Assembly (NCBI GenBank): GCA_014879835.1
Contig: JACSRJ010000176.1
Span: 1 to 57,116 of the forward strand
DNA from: Anaerolinea sp.
Lineage (GTDB): Bacteria > Chloroflexota > Anaerolineae > Aggregatilineales > UBA2796
Length of the DNA: 57,116 nucleotides
Reading direction: 5' to 3'
Shown: positions 26,654 to 35,263 of the stretch, one piece after another
How the letters are laid out: each line of letters begins with the position of its first letter
How positions within the stretch are numbered: position 1 is the stretch's first letter
Program-made: the position numbers and the translations under genes
The notes under the pieces: generated by a model
What the model was told of the DNA's origin: nothing
The model's input: only the letters and a program-made list of their open reading frames with translations
Database searches by the model: none

Positions 26654-27835
26654 ATGTTTATCGTGGGTTTGATGTCTGGGACTTCAGCGGACGCAATTGA
26701 TGCTGCGCTGTGTGATATTCAAGGTGCGCCGCCTCAGCTCAAAGCACATATTGTGCACGCAATCACTTTCCCTTACCCTGAAGGATTTCAGGCACATATT
26801 CTGCGTATGTGCATACCTTCACAGAGCAGCGTTGATCAACTGTGTGTGATCAATGTTGACCTCGCCGCACTTTTTGCGGAGGCCACGCTGAGGGTGATCA
26901 GCGAAGCAGAGATGCGCATCGATCAGATTGATCTGATTGGCTCTCATGGGCAGACCCTGTGGCATCAAGTTCAGCCTGACGGCACCGTGAAAGCCACCTT
27001 CCAAATTGGCGATGGAGCAGTAATCGCCGAAAAAACCGGGATCACCACAATCAACAATTTTCGCTCGCGTGATGTGGCTGTCGGTGGGCAAGGCGCACCC
27101 CTCACGGGCTACGCGGATTGGCTGCTGCTGCGTCACCCTACCCGCTGGCGGGCAGTTCAGAACATCGGGGGGATTGGCAATGTGACATTTTTGCCCCCTC
27201 TGAGTGATTCATCCAGTGCTCCCCTTGCCTTTGACACCGGCCCCGGCAACGCCTTGATCGACTCCACTATCGCCCTGCTCACGGAGGGGGCGCAGGCTTT
27301 TGACGCCGACTCGGCACTGGCGCGGCAGGGGCGCATTTCTGAAGATTGGCTTCAGGAACTGCTGAGCCACCCCTACTATGAACGCAGACCCCCAAAGACC
27401 ACGGGGCGCGAACTCTTTGGCGCGTCGATGGCCTCAGAACTGCTGGAATCCGGGCGCAGCCGAGGGTTGGACGAGGCCAGTATTGTGGCCACCCTGACCA
27501 TGCTCACCGCGACCACCATCGCTGATGCTTACGCCCGTTTCGCCCCGGCCCGGGTGGAGGAAATTATCCTCGGTGGGGGCGGCCGGCGTAATCCTTTTAT
27601 GGTGGAGGCCCTTCAGGGGTTGATCCCGGGTGCGGCGGTCCTCAGCCATGAGGATGTGGGCATTGACAGCGACAACAAAGAAGCCCTTGTTTTTGCCCTC
27701 CTCGCGCATGAGAGCTGGCATAATCGTCCGGGCACCCATCCGGCCCTCACTGGGGCCCGTTATGGCGCAGTTTTGGGGCAGATCACTCCGGGACAAAACT
27801 ATCAATCGTTGCTCCGGCGGACATGGTGCCTCTAG
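26654..27835 (+). CDS. anmK: Anhydro-N-acetylmuramic acid kinase
   Basis: A 393-aa enzyme that phosphorylates and opens 1,6-anhydroMurNAc, recycling wall sugar to MurNAc-6-phosphate. Motifs are VGLMSGTSADAIDAAL at the start, GSHGQTLWHQ, the conserved TINNFRSRDVAVGGQGAPL, and FDTGPGNALID. Length and order match AnmK. GAGGCGG precedes the ATG. The gene leads a likely operon with an acetyltransferase and a peptide-type ABC importer, which fits uptake and reuse of wall fragments. Confidence 0.95.
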   Translation: MFIVGLMSGTSADAIDAALCDIQGAPPQLKAHIVHAITFPYPEGFQAHILRMCIPSQSSVDQLCVINVDLAALFAEATLRVISEAEMRIDQIDLIGSHGQTLWHQVQPDGTVKATFQIGDGAVIAEKTGITTINNFRSRDVAVGGQGAPLTGYADWLLLRHPTRWRAVQNIGGIGNVTFLPPLSDSSSAPLAFDTGPGNALIDSTIALLTEGAQAFDADSALARQGRISEDWLQELLSHPYYERRPPKTTGRELFGASMASELLESGRSRGLDEASIVATLTMLTATTIADAYARFAPARVEEIILGGGGRRNPFMVEALQGLIPGAAVLSHEDVGIDSDNKEALVFALLAHESWHNRPGTHPALTGARYGAVLGQITPGQNYQSLLRRTWCL

Positions 27836-27852
27836 CGTTACAGGAGATGATC

Positions 27853-28344
27853 ATGCCTGACCAGAATACAATGCACTGCATCATTCGCCCGATGCAGTCC
27901 CAAGACGTGCTCTCGATTGCCACATGGATGGTGAATGTTCCCCTGTGGCAGCGTTACGGAATGACCCTTTCTCAGTCGGAGTCCATGCTGCACAAAGGGT
28001 TGGAAGCGAACGACTGGCTCTTTGCCGCAGACATCAGTTCACGGCTGCTCAATGTAGGCTTCGCATGGGCCATGCCCGGCGGCGCCTTTGGGCGGGGGGC
28101 ATACCTGCGTCTGATTGGGGTTCACCCCGAATGGGCAGGGGTGGGGATCGGTGGGGCGCTTCTTGAGGCAGTGGAGACGGCTGCGGCCAGCCGTTTTCGC
28201 CATATATTTCTGCTGGTCTCGGATTTTAACCATGAGGCTCAACGTTTTTATCAACGGCATGGGTATCAACAAGTAGGGGCCCTCAATGGCTTCGTTTTGC
28301 CAGAAGTGATAGAATTGCTTTACTGGAAGCGGATTCCAGTATAA
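27853..28344 (+). CDS. GNAT-family N-acetyltransferase
   Basis: A 163-aa protein of the GNAT fold, transferring an acetyl group from acetyl-CoA. The CoA-binding block is LIGVHPEWAGVGIGGALLEAV, followed by HIFLLVSDFNHEAQRFYQRHGYQQVG. Substrate unknown; its place between anmK and a peptide importer hints at an amino-sugar or peptide fragment. CAGGAG lies six bases before the ATG at 27853. The frame begins earlier and overlaps the anmK end, but those starts lack a good ribosome site. Confidence 0.85.
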   Translation: MPDQNTMHCIIRPMQSQDVLSIATWMVNVPLWQRYGMTLSQSESMLHKGLEANDWLFAADISSRLLNVGFAWAMPGGAFGRGAYLRLIGVHPEWAGVGIGGALLEAVETAAASRFRHIFLLVSDFNHEAQRFYQRHGYQQVGALNGFVLPEVIELLYWKRIPV

Positions 28345-28372
28345 GTTTAAGAAAGTTTTTACCGAGGGAAAA

Positions 28373-29893
28373 ATGAATAAGCTATCCCGAATTGGACTCT
28401 GTATTGTGCTGACGCTGGTGGTCTTAGGCGCAGCTATGCCCACTCAGGCACAGGACGGGAAGACCTTGATCATGGCCCGGGCCGCAGATACCACCGGGCT
28501 TGATCCCCACACTCAGACCGCATTTGCCTCCCTTCGTTTGCTGGAACTGATCTACGAGCCTTTGCTCACACTGGATGAAAACCTCAACATTGTCCCCGCA
28601 CTTGCCGAAAAATGGGCGTTCTCAGAAGATGCCCTCTCCCTGACGATGAATCTTCGGGCAGGGGTGATGTTTCATGACGGCAGCGCCTTTACCTCAGCCG
28701 ATGTGAAGGACTCCTTTGAGCGTATCCTCAAGGAAGAGACCGGCTCCGCAGCGCGGGCCAACTATCTGAGCATCACCAGCATCGAAACCCCCGACGACTT
28801 AACCGTGATCTTCAAACTGAGCAGCCCCGATGTGCCCCTGTTGGCAGCGATGACCAGTGTGAACGCCTCGATCATGCCTTCCGAACTGATGGAATCAGGC
28901 GATATTTCCAAAACTGCCATCGGTACTGGGCCCTTCAAACTGGTGGAGTGGATTCCGGAGGAGAAAACCACACTTGTGGCCAACCCAGAGTGGTGGGGTG
29001 ATGGGCCCTTTGTGGATGGGGTGGAAATGCGAGTGATCCCCGATGAGGCTTCCATCTTGGCCGCGCTGCGGGCCGGCGAGATCGATTTTGCGCTGCTGAA
29101 TGACCCACTGGTGGCCACACTCCTTAAAGATGATCCCGACATCATCCTAAACCGGGTGCCTGCAATCGCCTACCATGTTTTCCAACTCAACCCCAGTCGC
29201 ACTCCGATGGATAAATTGGAAGTTCGGCAGGCAATGTCTTGTGCCATTGATCGTCAGGCAGTGCTGGATACAGCATCTTTGGGTGAAGGGCAAGTGACTG
29301 GGCCACTGACCATCCCTGCCTACCAGATTCCGCTGGATCAGTATGCTTGTTACACCCGCGATGTGACCAAAGCCAAGGAATTGATGGACAAAGCCGGGAT
29401 GACGGATGGTTTCACCATCAAGGCCATCGTGGCCAACGCTGAGCCACCCACAGCCCTTGCTGAAGCCCAAACCATTCAGGCGCAGCTTGCCGAGATCGGG
29501 ATCACCGTCGAAATCGAATCGCTCGAACTGAGCGTATATGTTGACCGCTGGTTGGCCGGTGACTTTGATACCGCGGTGGCCCTCAACGGTGGGCGTTCTG
29601 ACCCCTATACCATGTATGCCCGCTACTGGACGAAGACCGGCAACCTGCAAAAGGTCGCCAACTACATCGACGATACCCTCGACACCTTGATGAACGAAGG
29701 CAAGGCCGAGACTGATCCCCAGAAGCGTTTTGAGATCTTCGCCAACTTCCAGAAACATCTGGTCGAAGTCGCGCCGTGGATTTGGCTCTACAACGGCTAT
29801 GAGTACACTGCACAGCAGAAGTACGTAGAGGGCTTTGTACCCAACCCGACGGATGCCCTTACTTCTTTTAGTCAGGTCAAGTTGAATCGCTGA
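28373..29893 (+). CDS. Peptide/nickel-type ABC substrate-binding protein (SBP_bac_5)
   Basis: A 506-aa secreted binding protein. The signal peptide runs to about TQA-26. Family blocks are LIYEPLLTLDENLNIVPALA, FHDGSAFTSADVKDSFERI, FKLVEWIPEEKTTLVANPEWW and MSCAIDRQAVLDTASLGEG. This group delivers oligopeptides, murein peptides or other substrates to DppBC-like permeases. A murein peptide is a reasonable guess beside anmK, but ligand cannot be read from sequence. The start follows the acetyltransferase stop by 28 bases. Confidence 0.9.
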   Translation: MNKLSRIGLCIVLTLVVLGAAMPTQAQDGKTLIMARAADTTGLDPHTQTAFASLRLLELIYEPLLTLDENLNIVPALAEKWAFSEDALSLTMNLRAGVMFHDGSAFTSADVKDSFERILKEETGSAARANYLSITSIETPDDLTVIFKLSSPDVPLLAAMTSVNASIMPSELMESGDISKTAIGTGPFKLVEWIPEEKTTLVANPEWWGDGPFVDGVEMRVIPDEASILAALRAGEIDFALLNDPLVATLLKDDPDIILNRVPAIAYHVFQLNPSRTPMDKLEVRQAMSCAIDRQAVLDTASLGEGQVTGPLTIPAYQIPLDQYACYTRDVTKAKELMDKAGMTDGFTIKAIVANAEPPTALAEAQTIQAQLAEIGITVEIESLELSVYVDRWLAGDFDTAVALNGGRSDPYTMYARYWTKTGNLQKVANYIDDTLDTLMNEGKAETDPQKRFEIFANFQKHLVEVAPWIWLYNGYEYTAQQKYVEGFVPNPTDALTSFSQVKLNR

Positions 29894-29952
29894 CCATTTC
29901 CCTTGGGGTGGACTGTGTGAATCAGTCCGCCCCTGAGGGCACCGAGGAATCC

Positions 29953-30918
29953 ATGCCCCGCTATCTGATGCAGCGTTTGTTAGCCTTTGTGCCCACTCTG
30001 CTGGGCATTTCGATCCTCGTTTTTATCTCTTTGCGGCTGATCCCCGGTAACGCCATCACGGCCACCTTGGGCACCGAAGCAGGGATGCTCACCCCGGCCC
30101 AGCGGGCCGCACTGGAACGTTACTACGGGCTGGATCGACCTCACCTAGAGCAATATTTCAACTGGATCGGCGAGGCCCTGCGGGGCAATTTGGGAATCTC
30201 GGTGCGGCACGGCAAGCCGGTCCTCGAAGTGATCTGGGATCGGTTTCCGCTGACCTTTCAACTCGCCTTGATGTCGGTGCTGATCGCCCTGCTGATCGGA
30301 ATTCCGCTGGGGCTGCTGTCGGCGGTTTACCACAACTCGATCATTGATCTCTGTGGACGGCTTTTCGCGCTGATTGGGTTGGCCCTGCCCAATTTTCTGG
30401 TGGGTACCCTGATCATCTACTTCCTCTCGGTGTGGTTTGGGGTGCTGCCCAATGCGGGCGACTTCACGCGGTTTACCGATGATCCCATAAAAAATCTGGG
30501 GCAGATGATCTTTCCCGCTTTTACCTTGGGGTTTTCGTTTGCCTCATCCCTGATGCGTATGACTCGATCCGCAATGCTTGAAGTTCTGGGTGAGGACTAT
30601 GTACGCACTGCCCGCAGTAAGGGACTGCGCGAACGGATGGTGATCCGCCGGCACGCCCTGCGCAACTCGCTGATTCCGGTGGTGACTCTGATCGGGGTGG
30701 AGATCGGCTATCTGCTTGGGGGGACTTTCATTGTGGAGTTTCTCTTTTCCCTGCCCGGTATTGGGCGCTTGACCGTGAATGGCATCCAACAGCGTGATTA
30801 TGCCCTTGTGCAAGGGGTGACAATGTTTATTGCCTTCAATTTTGTGTTGGTCAACCTGATGGTAGACCTGATCTACGCGGCGGTAGACCCGCGCATCTCC
30901 TACAAACATCATGCTTAA
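29953..30918 (+). CDS. Peptide ABC transporter permease, DppB type
   Basis: A 321-aa membrane permease with six helices. It begins MPRYLMQRLLAFVPTLLGIS, typical of DppB/OppB, and carries the ATPase-contact loop EVLGEDYVRTARSKGLRE. It forms a heterodimeric channel with the next gene product. I start at 29953, with GAGG upstream; a GTG at 29908 would add 15 residues of no clear role. The 3' end overlaps the next gene by eight bases, so translation is coupled. Confidence 0.92.
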   Translation: MPRYLMQRLLAFVPTLLGISILVFISLRLIPGNAITATLGTEAGMLTPAQRAALERYYGLDRPHLEQYFNWIGEALRGNLGISVRHGKPVLEVIWDRFPLTFQLALMSVLIALLIGIPLGLLSAVYHNSIIDLCGRLFALIGLALPNFLVGTLIIYFLSVWFGVLPNAGDFTRFTDDPIKNLGQMIFPAFTLGFSFASSLMRMTRSAMLEVLGEDYVRTARSKGLRERMVIRRHALRNSLIPVVTLIGVEIGYLLGGTFIVEFLFSLPGIGRLTVNGIQQRDYALVQGVTMFIAFNFVLVNLMVDLIYAAVDPRISYKHHA

Positions 30919-31813
30919 GAGATTTCAGGGTACCCACCCCAAAGTGCCCCCCAAGGAAACGGAGATCAAGTCTCGTCCGGGGGTTTTTAGCCGGTTACGC
31001 CGTAATCTGAGCGGGATGGTAGGTTTAGGGCTGGTGATTATCTTCATCAGCATCGCCCTGTTGGGTGCGCTTGGGGCCACCCCTTATCCACCCAATGAGC
31101 AGTATCGGGCAGATCGGCTCAAAGCGCCCTCTCATGTCTATTGGATGGGAACCGATCTCTATGGGCGCGACGTCTCCAGCAGAATCATGACGGGTGCGGC
31201 CAATTCCCTACGAGTGGCCTTGCTCTCTGTAGCGCTCTCTGGCACGCTGGGGACGCTCTTGGGGATTCTCTCTGGATTCGTGGGTGGGCTGCTGGATACC
31301 GTCATCATGCGTATTATGGATATCTTCTTTGCTTTCCCGGCCCTACTGCTCGCACTGGTTGTGGTGACGGTATTGGGCCCGGGGTTGAACAATGCTGTCA
31401 TCGCCATCAGTATTGTGTATACCCCGATTTTTGCAAGGGTGGCACGGGGGCCTGTGCTGTCGGTGAAGGCGATGGAGTACATCACTGCGGCCCGCTGTTT
31501 GGGACTGCGTGAGTCTTACATCTTATTTCGGCACATCCTGCCCAATATGCTTGCCCCCCTTATTGTTCAGTTCAGTTTGGCCCTCTCGTGGGCGCTGCTC
31601 ACGGAGGCCAGCCTGAGTTTTTTAGGTTTAGGCACCCGTCCGCCGGATTCCTCGTGGGGGGTGATGCTGACCGAGAGTCGAGGACTAGCAGAGCGTGCCC
31701 CATGGCTTATGTTTTACCCCGGCTTGGCCATCGTTTTAGGGGTGTTAGGTTTTAACCTCTTAGGGGATGGGCTGCGTGATGTGCTTGATCCCCGAATGCG
31801 CGGACGGCGCTAA
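30911..31813 (+). CDS. Peptide ABC transporter permease, DppC type
   Basis: A 300-aa permease. It has the OppC/DppC N-terminal segment (LRRNLSGMVGLGLVIIFISI), MGTDLYGRDVSSRIMTGAANSL, the EAA-type loop MEYITAARCLGLRESYILFRH and the closing LGDGLRDVLDPRMRG. It pairs with the DppB-type permease. No ATPase gene follows: the next gene is convergent and ends 13 bases away. The transporter must borrow ATPases encoded elsewhere. Confidence 0.92.
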   Translation: MLKRFQGTHPKVPPKETEIKSRPGVFSRLRRNLSGMVGLGLVIIFISIALLGALGATPYPPNEQYRADRLKAPSHVYWMGTDLYGRDVSSRIMTGAANSLRVALLSVALSGTLGTLLGILSGFVGGLLDTVIMRIMDIFFAFPALLLALVVVTVLGPGLNNAVIAISIVYTPIFARVARGPVLSVKAMEYITAARCLGLRESYILFRHILPNMLAPLIVQFSLALSWALLTEASLSFLGLGTRPPDSSWGVMLTESRGLAERAPWLMFYPGLAIVLGVLGFNLLGDGLRDVLDPRMRGRR

Positions 31814-31826
31814 GTGCGATCAGCGA

Positions 31827-33071
31827 TTAGGTGACCGCATTCTTGCGCTTAAAAGCAGGCTGATCCCAGAGCCGTTCCTTCACCACCCGGATCAAGGCTT
31901 GGGCTGCATCCCAAACTTCGGTGTAGCGCAGATATGCGGGCGCAAAACCAAAACGCAAAATGTCCGGGGCCCGAAAATCACCAATGATGCCTTGTGCGAT
32001 CAGGGCTTGAATCATGGCGTAGCCCTCAGGGTGGCAAAAAGATACCTGACTGCCCCGTTGATGGGGGTTTCGGGGGGTGATCAGGGTCAGTTCCGGGCAG
32101 TTCATGGCCACCGTGTCCATAAACATCGCGCTTAGGCGCAGCGATTTCTCCCGAAGTTGGCTCATATCGGCTGTAAGCATCAGATCGATGCCACACTCAA
32201 GGGCGCTCATGCTCAGCACCGCCTGTGTCCCCGCTTGGGCGCGAGCAATTCCTTCTGCGGGCAGATAATCAGGGGCAAAAGCGAAGGGGTCTGCGTGCCC
32301 CAACCAGCCTGCAAGGGGTTGAATGAATTCTCGCTGATGGCGCTTGGCCACAAAGATGAAGGCAGGCGCGCCGGGGCCACCGTTAAGGTACTTGTAGCCG
32401 CAGCCAACCGCGAGATCAACCCCGGCCGCGTTCAGGTGTAGAGGCACTGCACCTGCTGAATGGGCTAGATCCCAGATCATCAGCGCGCCTTGGGCGTGCG
32501 CTTGGGCGGTGATCGTTTCCATGTCATGCATTGCGCCGGTGCGGTAATTAACATGGGTGAGAAGCACTAGCGCGGTTTGCTCGCTGATCGCCTCCGACAG
32601 CGCCTCAATACTTACCCGTTCTAGTCGGTGTATACCCCCTAGCAGATCAATCAAGCCCTGCACCATGTAGAGATCGGTGGGAAAGTTCTCGGCCTCGGTG
32701 AGGATCACCTTACGCTCAGGGCGCAGCCGTAAGGCCCCCGCCAGCGCCTTAAACAGGTTCACTGAGGTTGAATCCGCAACCACCACTTCCCCGGCATCAG
32801 CGCCGATCAGCGCGGCGATCTTATCCCCCACCCGTCGGGGCATTTCATACCATCCGGCTTGATTCCAGCTCTGGATCAAGTGCCTGCCCCATTCTTCGGT
32901 GATCACCTGTTCCAAACGGGCCTTGACCGTCCGGGGTAAAGCCCCCAAGGAGTTGCCGTCAAGGTAGATGATTCCCGGTGGTAGGGTGAAGTGCTGGCGT
33001 AGATCGGCAAGGGGATCCGTCCGATCCCATTCGGCGGCATCTTCAGGTCGATAGTGGTGGTATGTGGTCAT
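31827..33071 (-). CDS. kynU: Kynureninase
   Basis: A 414-aa PLP enzyme converting kynurenine to anthranilate plus alanine (or 3-hydroxykynurenine to 3-hydroxyanthranilate) in tryptophan breakdown. Motifs are IIYLDGNSLGALP near the start, SWNQAGWYEMPRRVGDKIA, the PLP region VILTEAENFPTDLYM, and Lys227 in CGYKYLNGGPGAPAF. The ATG at 33071 overlaps the preceding stop as ATGA; the longer upstream frame is a shadow of the DUF1461 gene. It is the last gene of a four-gene operon. No tryptophan dioxygenase or formamidase gene is present here. Confidence 0.93.
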   Translation of the reverse strand: MTTYHHYRPEDAAEWDRTDPLADLRQHFTLPPGIIYLDGNSLGALPRTVKARLEQVITEEWGRHLIQSWNQAGWYEMPRRVGDKIAALIGADAGEVVVADSTSVNLFKALAGALRLRPERKVILTEAENFPTDLYMVQGLIDLLGGIHRLERVSIEALSEAISEQTALVLLTHVNYRTGAMHDMETITAQAHAQGALMIWDLAHSAGAVPLHLNAAGVDLAVGCGYKYLNGGPGAPAFIFVAKRHQREFIQPLAGWLGHADPFAFAPDYLPAEGIARAQAGTQAVLSMSALECGIDLMLTADMSQLREKSLRLSAMFMDTVAMNCPELTLITPRNPHQRGSQVSFCHPEGYAMIQALIAQGIIGDFRAPDILRFGFAPAYLRYTEVWDAAQALIRVVKERLWDQPAFKRKNAVT

Positions 33072-33763
33072 CCTTGATTGCCTCCCTGATGGCGGGCGCG
33101 CCGCCCCCAGATGATCCCCCCGCACAAACAGATGATTCCTCCCCCGGCGCTGATCGCCCCCAGTGTCAGGGCCGCGTTCTGCCAGAAGAAGATGGGGAAC
33201 AGGCGGATCAGGCTGTCTGAATAGCGAAACTGCCACGTCCCCTGAGCAAAAAACAAGTTGTGAAAGGAATCAAAAAAATGATCCCAATCGATCAAGATGT
33301 AGATCACCAGCAGCAGCAGCGCAATCAGAATCAGCGCCCCGCCCGTGATCAGCGCTTGACGCAGGGCGCGCCTGCCAAGGGGCGAACGAAGGCTCAGCAG
33401 CAGGGCGCACACAAAGACCAGACTCAAGCCTACCAGCGCTGCCATTGACCAGCGCACGACGACTTGAACATCATCCATGTGTTTCAGTTCGCGCTCATTA
33501 AAAACGGCTGATCCGTTGGGCAACCGGAGATCGCCTAAGTAACTCAAGGGTGCGTTGTTCACCAGATAATCAACCGCATAGGGAGCATAGTGCAGCCGAT
33601 CCTCAAGGCTGAAGCCATAAGGATCGGCGGGGAAGCCGGGCACCCGGTAGGCCACGCTCACATAAGCAGGGGTCATAAGCAAGCGCACCCCGCCCAATAC
33701 CAGTAGGGTGGGGATGATCAGGCTCATCCCCAACATGCACAATCGCCAGCGCAGCCCAATCAT
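33068..33763 (-). CDS. DUF1461 (TIGR01906-type) integral membrane protein
   Basis: A 231-aa membrane protein with about five helices. Conserved blocks of this family are visible: YGFSLEDRLHYAPYAVDYL, FNERELKHMDDV, then FDSFHNLFFAQGTWQF with SDSLIRLFPIFFW. The function of the family is unknown. It sits two bases after pepA and overlaps kynU by four bases (ATGA), so it is tightly co-translated with amino-acid catabolic genes. Confidence 0.85.
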   Translation of the reverse strand: MIGLRWRLCMLGMSLIIPTLLVLGGVRLLMTPAYVSVAYRVPGFPADPYGFSLEDRLHYAPYAVDYLVNNAPLSYLGDLRLPNGSAVFNERELKHMDDVQVVVRWSMAALVGLSLVFVCALLLSLRSPLGRRALRQALITGGALILIALLLLVIYILIDWDHFFDSFHNLFFAQGTWQFRYSDSLIRLFPIFFWQNAALTLGAISAGGGIICLCGGIIWGRRARHQGGNQG

Positions 33764-33765
33764 GA

Positions 33766-35247
33766 TCAGCCCTGCCAGCGGCGCAGCATCTCAATAAAGA
33801 GGCGGGCCCCGAAACCTGTCCCACCCGCAGGGACATAACTCACATCGGACGAGTCGAGGGTATCGTTCCCGGCCATATCGATGTGGGCCCACGCCGGATA
33901 AGTCACAAAACGCTTGAGGAACATCGCTGCGATGTTTGCCCCGCCAAAGCGCCCGCCCGTATTTTTCATATCCGCCGTTTTGGACTCCAGCAGTTTGTCA
34001 TAGGCCGGCAGAAGGGGCATTTGCCACACTAACTCATTGACCGCCTTGCCTGCATGGATGAGTTTGTCCCGCAGTCCGTCATCTGTGCTGTAAAAGGCCG
34101 CAGCCGCTGGGCCAAGTGCAATCGACTTGCTGCCCGTGAGCGTGGCGATGTTAACCACGGCCGCAGGCTTGTAACGAGCGGCAAAGACGAGTGCATCCGC
34201 AAGGATTAAACGCCCTTCGGCATCGGTGCTGATAATCTCGATGGTCATGCCGTTGCTGGCGGTGACCACTTCCTGAGGCACATAGGCGTCATCGCTAATC
34301 CGATTATCACAGGTAGGCACAAGCCCCACCACATGCAAGGGTAAATTCAACCGGGCCACAGCCTGCATTGCAGCGATCACTGCGGCGCCACCTGCCATAT
34401 CACCCTTCATGCCCACCATGCCCTCAGCCGTTTTGATCGAATAGCCGCCCGTGTCAAAGGTGATCCCTTTGCCCACCAGCACCACCGTGTCCAACTTATC
34501 GGATTGGGCCGCGTTATGCTCCAGAATAATGAAGCGTGGCTCAGAGCGGCTCCCCCGGGCCACAGCCAGAAGTGCACCCATCTTGAGGGCTTCGATCTGG
34601 GTGCGGTGCAGTACTTCCACCCGCAGCCCAACTTTAGCAGCCATCTCCTGAGCGGTCTCACCGAGGTATTCAGGGGTGCAGATATTGGGTGGCAGGTTGG
34701 TTAGAGTGCGCGCCAGCATTGCAGCTTCAGCGATGATCTGCCCGGCAAATGCGCCTGCTTTCACCAAATCCTGATCCACCCCCGCGATGACTTCTAAAGT
34801 GGTAGGAAATGGTTCTGGGGCAGTGGTGGTCTTTTGTCCATGATAGGTATAGGTGCCCAGCAGCGCCCCTTCGACCGAGGCACTGGCTGCGTTTTCAGCG
34901 CCGATTACTTCTACCCCCAGTGGGTATAGGCCCAAACGCCCCGCTTTGAGATCACGGGCTTTTTGGGCCCCGACAGCCGCTGCCCGCCGCGCTGAATCAG
35001 AGGTAAAGTCGTCACGCTTGCCCAACCCTACCAGAATCAGACGCTTGGCTGGAATCTGGCCACGTGGATACAGGATCAGGTTTGAGCCGGCTTTACCCGA
35101 AAGATCACCGCTGGTGGTGAGGTCGGTGAGCAGCCCCCCAAGCGCTGTATTAAGCCCTTCGGCAGCGGTGGAAAGTGTGCCACCTTCGTACACCCCGACA
35201 ATGAGCGCGTCGTGATCGCCAGCTTCTGCAAGTATTTGAAGAGTCAT
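33766..35247 (-). CDS. pepA: Leucyl aminopeptidase (M17)
   Basis: A 493-aa cytosolic enzyme removing N-terminal residues from peptides, using two metal ions. Ligand and catalytic motifs are LVGKGITFDTGGYSIK, MKGDMAGGAAVIAAM, and STDAEGRLILADAL (family signature NTDAEGRL with Ser for Asn). Length and domain order match PepA. It is the second gene of the operon, 16 bases after the spermidine-synthase-like gene and two bases before the DUF1461 gene. Confidence 0.94.
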   Translation of the reverse strand: MTLQILAEAGDHDALIVGVYEGGTLSTAAEGLNTALGGLLTDLTTSGDLSGKAGSNLILYPRGQIPAKRLILVGLGKRDDFTSDSARRAAAVGAQKARDLKAGRLGLYPLGVEVIGAENAASASVEGALLGTYTYHGQKTTTAPEPFPTTLEVIAGVDQDLVKAGAFAGQIIAEAAMLARTLTNLPPNICTPEYLGETAQEMAAKVGLRVEVLHRTQIEALKMGALLAVARGSRSEPRFIILEHNAAQSDKLDTVVLVGKGITFDTGGYSIKTAEGMVGMKGDMAGGAAVIAAMQAVARLNLPLHVVGLVPTCDNRISDDAYVPQEVVTASNGMTIEIISTDAEGRLILADALVFAARYKPAAVVNIATLTGSKSIALGPAAAAFYSTDDGLRDKLIHAGKAVNELVWQMPLLPAYDKLLESKTADMKNTGGRFGGANIAAMFLKRFVTYPAWAHIDMAGNDTLDSSDVSYVPAGGTGFGARLFIEMLRRWQG

Positions 35248-35263
35248 CCTTTAAATCCCCCTA

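Noticed and set aside
33072-33236. Extended N-terminus of kynureninase
   Set aside because: The 55 extra codons overlap the DUF1461 gene, whereas the internal ATG has the ATGA overlap and begins the conserved protein.
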